From positions 124,001 through 188,000 of the forward strand of contig NZ_KQ959507.1 in the NCBI RefSeq assembly GCF_001552785.1: a DNA stretch of 64,000 bases, read 5' to 3'. The DNA is from Atopobium deltae. Its GTDB lineage: Bacteria > Actinomycetota > Coriobacteriia > Coriobacteriales > Atopobiaceae. Within the stretch, counting starts at the first letter, position 1; each line of letters starts with the position of its first letter. Position numbers and translations under genes: made by a program. Under the pieces are notes generated by a model, which was given only the letters and a program-made list of their open reading frames with translations, did not search any database and had not been told where the DNA came from. Positions 54,313 through 63,123 of the stretch are shown in pieces.

Positions 54313-56208
54313 ATGAAGCAGGCAAAGAAAGCCCTTGCTGTTGCAACAAGCCTTCTTGTTGCAACTCAAAGTGTCACCCCCGCTTTTGCAGTATCCGCCC
54401 GCAACGCAGCCGCTGGCCTTGACGCAACCAACCCCGCTGGCCCCGCGGCAAACGCGCGGGTTATGCAAGCCAATCAAAAACCCGCCCCCACCAAGGAGGC
54501 TGTTGAGGCTGCTCGCGCCACGATGCAGCAAGCCGAGAAAAAGGCTGCCGAGGCTGCCGAGCACGTCAAACAGGCGACCGAGCACGATGCAGACGCCGCT
54601 GCAACGCTCAAAAAAAAGCAGCAGGCCTTAAACGAGGCGCAGGAAAACCTGAAGAAAACTCCCGCTGTTGATGCCGCCGCCCACAAGACCAAGCTCGAGG
54701 CACAGCAGCTGGCTCAGCAGGATGTCAAGGCTGCCGAGCATAACAAAGAGATCGCCGCGGGCAAGCTGGCCGACGCGGCCAAGGCTTCTGTTGCTGCGCA
54801 TGCCAAGGTAGACGATGCCAAAAAGCAGTTGAGCGAGCTACAGAAACAGCAAGAAGAGCTTAAAGGTAAGCTTTCTGCTGCCGAGAAGACCAAGACGCAG
54901 GCCACCAAAAACCTTGAAGAGGTTAAGCGCGAAGCAGCTCAGCGCCTGCAAAATGCCGAGAAGGCCAAGCGCGAGAAGCACGACGAGCTTGTCGGCAAGC
55001 AAACAGAGGCTGGTCAACAGCAGGCCCTTATCACCAAAACTGAAAAAGAACTCGCGGACGCCACCCAACGCATCGCTGAGCTCGCCAAAACGATCGCCGA
55101 AAAAGACCAAAAGATCCAAGAGCTCAACAAGCAGATTGCCAATCTGAAGACCCAAAAAAAGACGATCGACTCAGCGCTTGCCACCTTTAAGCAGGGCCTT
55201 GATGAGGCCGAAGCTATGAAGAATCGCAACCCTTCCCCGGAAAACATTGCCACATACAACATTGCAAAGAGTTGGTATGACGACAAGAAGAAGGCGCAGG
55301 ACAAGAACATTCAGGACACGCAACGCGCCGAAGAGGAGCTTCGTGCACGCACGGCCGAGCGCGATGCAGCCAACAATGATCTTCCCCAGGCTCGCCTTGA
55401 CGAGAAGACCAAGAAAGAAGGGCTTGCTGCAGCTAAAACAAAACTCAAGAGTTTGCGGCAGCAGGTTGAGCGTTTACAAAAAGAAGAAACAGACCTTAAA
55501 ACCACGCTCGACGATGCCAAAGCTGCCGATGAAGCAAGCATCGAGGAGAGCACTCAAGAGCTTGAAGAGGCCACCGATGCCCTTGACACCATTCGGGAAT
55601 CGCTTCGTGACGTGAACACAAAGGTACAGGACTTAACGCACGATCTGCCCACGCTTATCGCCAAAGCCGAACGCGCTGAGCGTAAGCACAAAGACGATAA
55701 GCGAATCGACACCGAGGCACAGAAGGCTATCAACGAAGCAAAGGTTAGGCTCGCCCAGGCTACCGCTGATTTACAGTCTTTAGAGCTGCAAAAACAAAAG
55801 CATGCTGACGCCCTCAAAGCGGTAGACACCGCTACGGCTGCTGTTACCGAGGCGCAGACGAGAAAGACGCGCGCTGCTGAGGAGCTTGCCGAGACCAAGG
55901 CAGCACTGGCCAACGTGCAAGCAGACCTCACCCGCGCTCGCCAGATTTATACCGAGCTTGAGGCAGCGTATCAGCAGCACCTGCACGATCAGCAGTCTGG
56001 CGATGCTAAAGCCTCACATAAGCGTGCCCATAAAGCACAAAAAGCAGCACCCAAACACATGAAAGCAGCTGCTAAGAAGTCTGGCAAAAACCTGCCCAAG
56101 ACTGGTGACAGCTTTGTTGCTGGAGCCTTTGATCTTATCGCTTTCGCAGGTGCTGGTCTTCTTGGCGCAAGTCGTTTTGCCGCAAAGCGCAACAAGCAAG
56201 ACAATTAA
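54313..56208 (+). CDS. LPXTG-anchored coiled-coil surface protein
   Basis: 631 aa secreted wall protein. The signal peptide (about 1-27) ends TPAFA. About 500 residues (50-585) are almost pure alpha-helical coiled coil rich in Ala, Lys, Glu and Gln with heptad-like spacing. The C-terminus has the sortase signal LPKTG near 597, a hydrophobic segment and the basic tail AAKRNKQDN. It resembles fibrous M-protein-like or adhesin stalks; no ligand domain is recognised. It carries several CGAGAAG copies as Glu-Lys codons. Own promoter and terminator. No sortase gene is in the window. Confidence 0.9.
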   Translation: MKQAKKALAVATSLLVATQSVTPAFAVSARNAAAGLDATNPAGPAANARVMQANQKPAPTKEAVEAARATMQQAEKKAAEAAEHVKQATEHDADAAATLKKKQQALNEAQENLKKTPAVDAAAHKTKLEAQQLAQQDVKAAEHNKEIAAGKLADAAKASVAAHAKVDDAKKQLSELQKQQEELKGKLSAAEKTKTQATKNLEEVKREAAQRLQNAEKAKREKHDELVGKQTEAGQQQALITKTEKELADATQRIAELAKTIAEKDQKIQELNKQIANLKTQKKTIDSALATFKQGLDEAEAMKNRNPSPENIATYNIAKSWYDDKKKAQDKNIQDTQRAEEELRARTAERDAANNDLPQARLDEKTKKEGLAAAKTKLKSLRQQVERLQKEETDLKTTLDDAKAADEASIEESTQELEEATDALDTIRESLRDVNTKVQDLTHDLPTLIAKAERAERKHKDDKRIDTEAQKAINEAKVRLAQATADLQSLELQKQKHADALKAVDTATAAVTEAQTRKTRAAEELAETKAALANVQADLTRARQIYTELEAAYQQHLHDQQSGDAKASHKRAHKAQKAAPKHMKAAAKKSGKNLPKTGDSFVAGAFDLIAFAGAGLLGASRFAAKRNKQDN

Positions 56209-56323
56209 GTTTAGTCGTGGCACACGGCTCGATAAAACCAAAGCTGGCCACCACAGGTCGTCACATGAGTTTTATCTAAATGCTTAAAAGCATTTCTCGC
56301 TCTTATGCATTCACATAATATGT

Positions 56324-56360
56324 AAGCTGGTTCACTTCTACGATGTGGACCAGCTTTTTT
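56324..56360 (+). terminator. Terminator downstream of the LPXTG protein gene
   Basis: AAGCTGGTTCAC pairs with GTGGACCAGCTT across a nine-base loop, then TTTTTT. Confidence 0.8.
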
Positions 56361-56376
56361 GTGGACCAACTTTTTT
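56345..56376 (+). repeat. Tandem duplication of the terminator 3' arm
   Basis: GTGGACCAGCTTTTTT is followed at once by GTGGACCAACTTTTTT (one mismatch). The shorter GACCAACTTTTTT also occurs at about 54029-54042, after rnpB. Confidence 0.8.
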
Positions 56377-56984
56377 GATCACCAATGGTACGAATGGTGG
56401 TGTTCAATTGAGCTAGTTGGGCATACCCATATTGCGAGCAGCCCATTGCATACTGCGCGATATAAGATATCAGTATTTATTTGGTCGCCAACAATCTCAC
56501 TGACGACCATTTTTATCCCCAGAAGGTCTTCACTGGTCAGATAAAACTGAGTTGAACTTATTAAAGGCCATGTGCTTGGTAACTGTAACCTCAAGAACTT
56601 CTCGGCTGTAAAGGAGTAGAGACAGACCTTGCCAATATCATAAAGATCATCCCTCAAGAGTCTGGTCTTGCTAAAAAAAGACAACATCATCTATGACACA
56701 ACCTCAGGGGTTAAAAACTTAAATGGAGCACAAGATTTACCCCGTGCAGGATATTTAGGCGCAAGCTTTAGCTCAAACTTTACCTACGCCCAAAGCTTTG
56801 TTCATTCGTGAGGTCACGATTGATCATCTCCTATCATAAAAAGTTCCTTGGAAGAACATAACGTTCTTCCAGCATCCACTACTTGATAGGAAAGAGATGG
56901 CTATAAAACAAAAATGAAGCAATAAAATGTGTTTGTGGTGCAACAGGCGCGAGGGTTTCTCGGCTAGTTGAGCTTCTCGAACAT
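56377..56984. other. AT-rich region, no confident gene
   Basis: About 600 bases between the surface protein terminator and rmuC. A 103 aa frame on the minus strand (56379-56690, MMLSFFSKTRLLRDDLYDIG) has no recognisable family and no clear ribosome binding site. Two CGAGAAG copies (56598, 56973) are present. GGAAAGAG with ATGGCTATAAAACAAAAATGA near 56895 looks like a truncated start. Probably decayed coding DNA. Confidence 0.35.
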
Positions 56985-58382
56985 TTACGATGGCTGCTCG
57001 GGCGTGCTAAGTTCGGCAGACGTCAGCGCCTTCACGTCGGTAGCGGCGCTATCGAGTTCATGCACCTCGTCGATCGTTTGCGAAAGCTCCACCGCGCTCA
57101 GCTTGCGTGCAGTGGGCAAAATGCCCTGACGGCCTTCCATCGAGGTGACGAGGCTATTGTAGTCTCTCACGGTCGAAACGATACTTTTGCCGAGCTTGGT
57201 CGTGCGGCTCCCGAGCGTTGAGATGCGCTTATACAAATCCTGTACCGTCTTTAAAATGTCCTTCATGTCGCTTGTGATTTGTTGCTGCTGCCAGGCAAAC
57301 GCCACCGACTTAAGCACGCTCCACAGGCTCACAGGCGAGGTAAGCGCCACACGCTTACTAAAGGCGTAGTCCAAAAGCGTCGGATCTGCCTCGAGCGCCG
57401 CACGCAACAGCGCCTCGTTGGGAATAAAGGCGATAACAAACTCGGGCGACTGGTCAAACGCCTCCCAATAAGCTTTGCTGGCAAGGGTATCGATATGCTT
57501 CTTGAGAGCCTGTGCATGCTTTTTGAGAAGATCGGCGCGGGCAGAAAGCTCCAGCTCACTGGCTGTGCCAGAAATCTGCGACGCGCGCATAAAGTCGTTG
57601 TACGGTGCCTTTGAGTCCACGGGTATGGCTTTGTTGCCAGGCAGGTAAATAACCATGTCGGGGCGCTTCGTGTGCTGAGAGCCAAGGCCGCCCATCGTGC
57701 TCACGGAGCTTGCCATGTGGCTTGCGGCAGCCGAGCCCGCATTGCCCACGCCCGCTGCAACACCTGCTCCCCCACCTGTGCCTGCGCCAGTGGCAACCTG
57801 CGTGTCAAAGTCGACGTGTTCGAGAAGACCAGCGGATTCCACAATATTTTTGAGCTGCGCTTCTCCCCAAGCGCCACGCACCTGGTTGTTGTTAAGCACC
57901 TGCGACAGAGAATTGGTCGTTGCGTGCAAATCCTCTTGCTGCTTTTTGAGACCTGCAAGCTGCGTGGCCAACGAACCCATCTCGGTTTTGCGGCCATTCT
58001 CGACCTCGTTGATCTTATCTTGTAGCGCACGAAGGTTTGTTTGAACAGGCGCAAAAGCTTGTAAGACGCGCGAAGTTTGCTGTTCGGCCTTGGTCTGATT
58101 TTGCATCTGCTGCTGCACATAGATCTCGTGAGCGTGCTGCGCCTCGTCGCGGGCCTGCTGTGCTTGCATGAGCTGCTGCTTGAGGTACTCGGCTTGCTGC
58201 TGTGTTTGCTGAGCCGTTGCCTCCATTTGGCTTTTGTACGACTGCGCCTCGAGCTGCAGCTCCGACAGCGCTTGTGCGTCAGCTTGCTTCTGAGACGCCT
58301 TGCCCAAAAAGTTGCCGATAATAACGCCGATGACGAGAAATACTGCTGAGACGAGAAGTGCCAGTACAATGTTGGTGTCCAT
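56985..58382 (-). CDS. rmuC: DNA recombination protein RmuC
   Basis: RmuC-family protein limiting genome rearrangements; predicted nuclease-fold domain behind a membrane anchor. The start at 58382 (MDTNIVLALLVSAVF) has GAAAGG upstream; the longer frame to 58466 lacks this. TM at about 5-22, Gln-rich coiled coil (about 30-165), then VRGAWGEAQLKNIVESAGL, RPDMVIYLPGNKAIPVDSKAPYNDF-type core (positions about 57,600-57,680) and AFIPNEALL. 465 aa including a Gly/Ala-rich insert (about 200-235) between two core strands. Confidence 0.92.
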   Translation of the reverse strand: MDTNIVLALLVSAVFLVIGVIIGNFLGKASQKQADAQALSELQLEAQSYKSQMEATAQQTQQQAEYLKQQLMQAQQARDEAQHAHEIYVQQQMQNQTKAEQQTSRVLQAFAPVQTNLRALQDKINEVENGRKTEMGSLATQLAGLKKQQEDLHATTNSLSQVLNNNQVRGAWGEAQLKNIVESAGLLEHVDFDTQVATGAGTGGGAGVAAGVGNAGSAAASHMASSVSTMGGLGSQHTKRPDMVIYLPGNKAIPVDSKAPYNDFMRASQISGTASELELSARADLLKKHAQALKKHIDTLASKAYWEAFDQSPEFVIAFIPNEALLRAALEADPTLLDYAFSKRVALTSPVSLWSVLKSVAFAWQQQQITSDMKDILKTVQDLYKRISTLGSRTTKLGKSIVSTVRDYNSLVTSMEGRQGILPTARKLSAVELSQTIDEVHELDSAATDVKALTSAELSTPEQPS

Positions 58383-58636
58383 ACAAACCTTTCGATGATA
58401 GTCAACGCTGCTCGCGGGATCGACGCTGCACGAACCGATGCTGCTCGCGGGGTCAGCACTGTGCAAACCAATGATCCCAAAGCACCATTAATGGTATACT
58501 ATGCCAAAGACATAGTTCAACGTTCACCATTCGTTGTTCGTACATAGATGCAAAAAGATTATTACAACGCTCGCACTGCGCACGCGATTTACATATTCGC
58601 TTTGCGAGCGCTCTTTACGAGAAAAGAAAGTTATCT

Positions 58637-59406
58637 ATGGACGACATGAATAGGATGGGCATGCACAATTTTGACGTCAATTCGGCTAATTCGGCTGATG
58701 GCTACGACAACAGCGACACTGTCGCTGTTGCTGATGCCGATGCTGCCGCCGTCGCTAACGCTTCGGTCTTTTGGGCCGTTACCCCCACAAACAGCGTCAT
58801 GAGCGCGCAGGCCTACAAAAAGTGCATCAAGCAGCTACCAGCGCAGCAGACTTCCGAAAAGCACTCACTTTGTGCTCCCCGACTATTCGGGCTATGCCGC
58901 CCCGTCGGAGTATACATCATCGAAGCACGACGACGCTGCTTGGCACGACCTTGCCAAGCGCGATCCTTCTAAGCGCGCGACTGCTAAGCGCTGCCGCGCG
59001 AAACGCCGAACACGACGCCGAGCGCATTGCCGAGAAGACCGACAAAAACAGTACGCCAAGCGTAAGCAATGAGGCCAGACATATAAGACACATAGCAGTG
59101 GAGCTGATGCTCAGCACGACCATAAGCGACGAACTGATGGCGGAAAAGGCGCCAATACCCATGTCGGCTGATGAGCGCTGTAAAGCAAGAAAACGCGTAG
59201 CTCAAAACCTTGCGGCACTGGAGCACTCCCTCAACAACATCATGTCATTTGAGCAATTTTTTGAGGCTCTTGAGAAACGCGGACTCATGTTGGATCAGCG
59301 TTACTTTAAAGCGACCTCCCCCGTCGCGGCAAGCACTCGTATCTCTTGCAATCCATTCTCGGTGCGCCTGACGAGAAGAGCGCTAAGTGATGTCAAGGCG
59401 CTTTGA
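58637..59406 (+). pseudogene. Degenerate coding region in three overlapping frames
   Basis: A start at 58637 (AGAAAAGAAAG upstream) opens MDDMNRMGMHNFDVNS with an Ala/Asp-rich stretch, then stops at 58972. A second frame (to 59072) encodes a Tyr/Ser stretch (FVLPDYSGYAAPSEYTSSK). A third (to 59406) ends with a convincing helical region (ARKRVAQNLAALEHSLNN, MSFEQFFEALEKRGL). None is complete, suggesting one gene with two frameshifts (about 58,850-59,030). I do not recognise the family. Two CGAGAAG copies lie at 59031 and 59372. Confidence 0.4.
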
Positions 59407-59508
59407 GTGCCAGGCACCATGGAATGCCAAGTGCGACTACAGCAGCTAATCCGAGTACATCAGCTCTTCTGACTACATCGACTCCTCCGAGCACCTCACT
59501 CCTTAAGC

Positions 59509-59868
59509 TCACGAGTCAGTCGATAAAAGCCAGTCAATGACATCGACGACCTGGATGCCATCGTATTCATCCTCGAGGGGTGTATTGAGGATAAGTACCA
59601 GTTTTTGGTAGTTGTCGGACACTTTTTGCAAGGGCCTAAGCTCACGCTGTCTGACGGATTCATCGATCATGCTCTCGGTTACTTGCACGTAGATCTTCTC
59701 GGCAGCTTTGGTTGCAACAAAATCTACCTCGAGGGTACCGATCTTGCCGACAGCCACGTCGTATCCACGGCGCAGCAGCTCAAAATGGACAACGTTCTCG
59801 AGGGCGTGACCAGTGTCCGTTCCCTGGACGCTTTGGAAACACCTTTGGGATCTTGCGCGACGAGTTGT
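59509..59868 (-). pseudogene. C-terminal remnant of an AAA ATPase with DUF4143 domain
   Basis: The frame is open from 59868 to 59509. It encodes GTDTGHALENVVHFELLRRG, then VAVGKIGTLEVDFVATK, IYVQVTESMIDESVRQREL and NYQKLVLILNT, a strong match to the C-terminal DUF4143 part of the AAA_14 ATPase family (full length about 400 aa). The ATPase core is absent and no start codon with a ribosome binding site is present; an 82 aa ATG frame begins at 59757. Clearly a truncated leftover. Confidence 0.75.
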
Positions 59869-60005
59869 TTAGACTCGTATGGTTGATTTTCTTTTGCGGG
59901 GTTCAACTTGATGGCGTTTCTGGGTATGGTGGGTTGGGCGGCGCGGGCTGAGTCTGCGGCTGCGGATGATGCAGCTGACGCGGCAAGTACGGCCACGGGT
60001 AGCTC

Positions 60006-61133
60006 TTACAGTGCATGCACATCGTATTTATCAAACGCAAGCCACGCCTGGTCGCCCACCTCATAGATGTGCTTATTTTTGGGATTGAACTCGGTGATCT
60101 TTACCAAGGTTGACTCACATTGCACATGATAGTGCTGGTAGTGACCCATAAAGCGAGATAGAACCACCTCACACGGAAGCACGCCTTCGTCGGCAACGTG
60201 AGCCGACTCGGGGCGCAAGACCAGGGTGATGTCATCCCCCACCACTTTGCCTGCGATCTGCGCTACGGGAATCTTGTGACCTTCGATCTCGGCGACGCCA
60301 GAAATAGCATCGACGGTATTCTCGCCGCCCGCCGCATCGGGGCCGCCCGCCTCATTGTCATCAAGCTCGACCACACGCCCACGCAGGAAGTTGGACTCGC
60401 CAATAAAGTCGGCAACAAACTCGTCACAGGGGCGATGATAAATCGTATGCGGGTCGCCAATCTGGTTGATAATGCCCTTCTTCATGACGATGATCTTATC
60501 GGAAAGGGCCATAGCCTCGGACTGGTCATGTGTGACGTAGATCGCCGTAATGCCCGCTTCCTGCTGAATGCGGCGGATCTCGGTGCGCATGTCAACGCGC
60601 AGCTTTGCGTCCAAGTTCGAAAGCGGCTCGTCAAACAACAGCACACCTGGCTCAATGACCAGCGCGCGGGCCAGAGCAACTCGCTGCTGCTGTCCGCCCG
60701 AAAGCTGATTGGTGCGGCGGTCTTCCATACCCTCGAGGCCAACGAGCGCTAAGATATGCTCAACCTTGGAGCGAATGGTCGCGGCATCCATTTTGCGCAG
60801 CTTAAGGCCGTAGGCAACGTTATCGAAGATGTTGTAATGCGGAAGCAACGCGTAACTCTGAAAGACCATAGCTGTGTCGCGCTTGTTGGGGGTCAGCGCG
60901 TTAATGGGCTCGTCGGCCAAAAAGATTTCGCCTTCGTCGGGAGATTCAAAGCCCGCAATCATGCGCAAAATCGTCGTCTTGCCGCAGCCCGAGGGGCCCA
61001 ACAGCGTGACAAACTCGCCCGGCTCAATCGTGATGTTGGCGTCGTGGACGGCATAAAAATCTTTTTTCGTTTTGGGATCTTGATAAATTTTTGATACGTG
61101 CTCAAGGCGCACGCCCTTCTTTTCTTTTGCCAT
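60006..61133 (-). CDS. ABC transporter ATP-binding protein (ferric/polyamine importer type)
   Basis: Energises the importer encoded next door. Walker A GPSGCGKTT near 44, Q-loop VFQSYALLPH, signature LSGGQQQRVALARAL near 140, Walker B VLLFDEPLSNLD and switch His in YVTHDQSEAMALS. The C-terminal TOBE domain has an Asp/Gly/Ala-rich insert (about 265-285). Start at 61133 (MAKEKKGVRLEHV); the AAAGGAG inside the permease stop region is 12 bases upstream. 375 aa. The family includes PotA and FbpC; the substrate is not set by this subunit. Confidence 0.9.
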   Translation of the reverse strand: MAKEKKGVRLEHVSKIYQDPKTKKDFYAVHDANITIEPGEFVTLLGPSGCGKTTILRMIAGFESPDEGEIFLADEPINALTPNKRDTAMVFQSYALLPHYNIFDNVAYGLKLRKMDAATIRSKVEHILALVGLEGMEDRRTNQLSGGQQQRVALARALVIEPGVLLFDEPLSNLDAKLRVDMRTEIRRIQQEAGITAIYVTHDQSEAMALSDKIIVMKKGIINQIGDPHTIYHRPCDEFVADFIGESNFLRGRVVELDDNEAGGPDAAGGENTVDAISGVAEIEGHKIPVAQIAGKVVGDDITLVLRPESAHVADEGVLPCEVVLSRFMGHYQHYHVQCESTLVKITEFNPKNKHIYEVGDQAWLAFDKYDVHAL

Positions 61134-61143
61134 GACTTGTCGA

Positions 61144-62910
61144 CTACTCCTTTGCGTTGATGGATGCGCTTGTGCCAAAGAACTTAATGGCGATATTCAT
61201 CAGAATAACGGCACCGTAGGTAATAAGAATCAAAATGGTTGCGAAAGCGCAGGCTATGCCATAGGCGCCCTTCTCGGCAAACTCGTTGATCTGAACCGTA
61301 ATGAGCAAAAACTCCGGCGTCACCAACAGAATAATGGCCGAAATCGCGGTAATCGAACGCACAAACGCCGTCACTAAACCACTGAGGAACGAGTCCTTAA
61401 TAAGCGGTAGGGTCACCGTCATAAATACCTGGAAGCTGTTGGCGCCCATGTCGTAGGCCGATTCCTCGATGGATTTATCGATCTGGCGCAGCGCCGAAAT
61501 ACCCGAACGCGTACCCGTGGGCAGCGAACGCACGACAAATACGATGATGAGAAGAGCGGCCGAGCCGTATAACCACTGCAGCGGCCCCTGATGGAACAAA
61601 CCGCCCGAAAAGCCGCGAATGTAGCCGACACCAAGCACCGTTCCAGGAACCGCCATGGCAAGCATGGATACCGCCTCGATAAAACCTTTGCCCACAAAGC
61701 GGCGCTTCACGACCAAGTAGGAAATGATCATCGACAAAAGCGCGCAGATGGGCGACGCAATAAGCGATAAGATAAACGAATCGCGGAAGGCTTGGAAGCC
61801 ATCGTGCAGCTCAAAGACCTGCTCAAACCATTTAAAGGTCAGCGAAAAGTCGTAGCCCCAGGTCTTAAACATCGCACCCAAGGGCACGCATAAATACATC
61901 GTAATGACGAACAGCGCGAGCAAGCCGCACATCACACTTAAGGGGAAACGCACCGAGACATCCGCAATAGGCATGCGCTCGCGGGCGGCTTTACCCGTCA
62001 GCGTCGCCGTGCTCTTTGCCTCGAGTACGTATTTTTGCACCACAAACATGGTAAGCGTAATCGCAAGCAGCACCACGGCCATGGCTGCGGCGCCTTGCTT
62101 ATCGTACGCGCCCGTAATTTGCAAATAAATCGAGGTCGCAAGCGTATCGTACGAGCCACCAATAAGCATGGGGTTGGCAAAGTCGGCAATCGATTCGATG
62201 AAGGTTACCAAAAACGCGTTGCCCAGTCCTGGCAAAATGAGCGGCAGCGTCACCGAGGTAAACACCTTCCAACGAGAAGCCCCCATGTCGCGCGCAGCCT
62301 CCTCGAGGGACGGATCAATATTGCGAAGTAAGCCGCGAAACATCATGTAGCACACGGGGAAAAATGTCATCGTCTGCACCAGTGCAATACCCCAAAAGCC
62401 GTAGACATTGTTGTCGTAGATGCCCAACAGATTGCGCGTAATAATGCCAGCCTTACCAAAAAGCATGATGACCGACAACGACAGCACAAACGGCGGCGAC
62501 ACAACTGGCAGCAGTGAAACCACTTTAAATAGCCCTCGTAGCAGGCGACTCTTGAGGTAGACGTACACCTCGACGTAGGCAAAAAGCAGGCCGATAAGCG
62601 TAGCGAGAATACCGACGAAAAAGCCAACGTATAAAGTGTTGGTAATGGCTGTTTCGAATGACGGCATGGCAAGGACGCGAGCGATAATATCGAGCGTCGG
62701 TCCATGTTCGCCCAAGATGCTGTCCACCATCAAGATGGCAAGTGGATACAGGATAAACAGTGTCAAAAAGGTGATAAGTACAACAATGGTCGAAACCAGA
62801 ATCGGATCACCCATCATTTTTTTGAAGTCAAGATGAGAGCTTTGGCTGCGTCGAGCACGCCCGCTACGCGGGTTGCTTGTGCCGACTATGCTACTTGTGT
62901 CGTGCGCCAT
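61144..62910 (-). CDS. ABC transporter permease, two fused membrane domains (ferric type)
   Basis: 588 aa with about twelve membrane segments. Two binding-protein-dependent transport domains are fused: an EAARDMGASRWKVFTSVTLP EAA loop near 205 and a second ESAYDMGANSFQVFMTVTLP near 485. Fused permeases are typical of FbpB/SfuB-like ferric importers and 2-aminoethylphosphonate systems. AAAAAAGGGG precedes the ATG at 62910. Its stop is ten bases before the ATPase start; the binding protein is upstream across a hairpin. Confidence 0.9.
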   Translation of the reverse strand: MAHDTSSIVGTSNPRSGRARRSQSSHLDFKKMMGDPILVSTIVVLITFLTLFILYPLAILMVDSILGEHGPTLDIIARVLAMPSFETAITNTLYVGFFVGILATLIGLLFAYVEVYVYLKSRLLRGLFKVVSLLPVVSPPFVLSLSVIMLFGKAGIITRNLLGIYDNNVYGFWGIALVQTMTFFPVCYMMFRGLLRNIDPSLEEAARDMGASRWKVFTSVTLPLILPGLGNAFLVTFIESIADFANPMLIGGSYDTLATSIYLQITGAYDKQGAAAMAVVLLAITLTMFVVQKYVLEAKSTATLTGKAARERMPIADVSVRFPLSVMCGLLALFVITMYLCVPLGAMFKTWGYDFSLTFKWFEQVFELHDGFQAFRDSFILSLIASPICALLSMIISYLVVKRRFVGKGFIEAVSMLAMAVPGTVLGVGYIRGFSGGLFHQGPLQWLYGSAALLIIVFVVRSLPTGTRSGISALRQIDKSIEESAYDMGANSFQVFMTVTLPLIKDSFLSGLVTAFVRSITAISAIILLVTPEFLLITVQINEFAEKGAYGIACAFATILILITYGAVILMNIAIKFFGTSASINAKE

Positions 62911-62930
62911 AAGACCCCTTTTTTCATTGG

Positions 62931-62957
62931 TGCATCAAGCGTTCTGGCGTTGATGCA
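62931..62957. promoter_or_regulatory. Inverted repeat upstream of the permease gene
   Basis: TGCATCAA and TTGATGCA flank an 11-base spacer, 20 bases before the permease start. Could be an operator or part of an mRNA fold that affects translation. Confidence 0.45.
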
Positions 62958-62981
62958 TAGACAAACCAAACCAGCAAAATC

Positions 62982-63016
62982 CTTGAGGCACATAAGGTAC
63001 ACTTATGTGCCTCAAG
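62982..63016. terminator. Long perfect hairpin between binding-protein and permease genes
   Basis: CTTGAGGCACATAAG pairs perfectly with CTTATGTGCCTCAAG around a five-base loop, with no strong T-run on the minus strand. It lies between the binding protein and permease genes, where partial terminators or mRNA-protecting hairpins often raise binding-protein levels. Confidence 0.7.
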
Positions 63017-63123
63017 ATTCATCACACAAAGGTTGTTTGCGAGCGCACGCCTTGCACCCATGTCGCACATCGCACTTCATGAAAGCTGGGCTCACCCGCT
63101 GACCTCACACGCAAAAGCGACGA

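Noticed and set aside
56379-56690. A 103 aa minus-strand ORF as a confident gene
   Set aside because: No family resemblance, no clear ribosome binding site, AT-rich decayed surroundings; kept only as a note in the regional entry.
60006-62910. Calling the importer a polyamine (Pot) system
   Set aside because: The permease is a single fused chain and the binding protein looks AfuA/FutA-like, which fits ferric or phosphonate importers better; PotB/PotC are normally separate.
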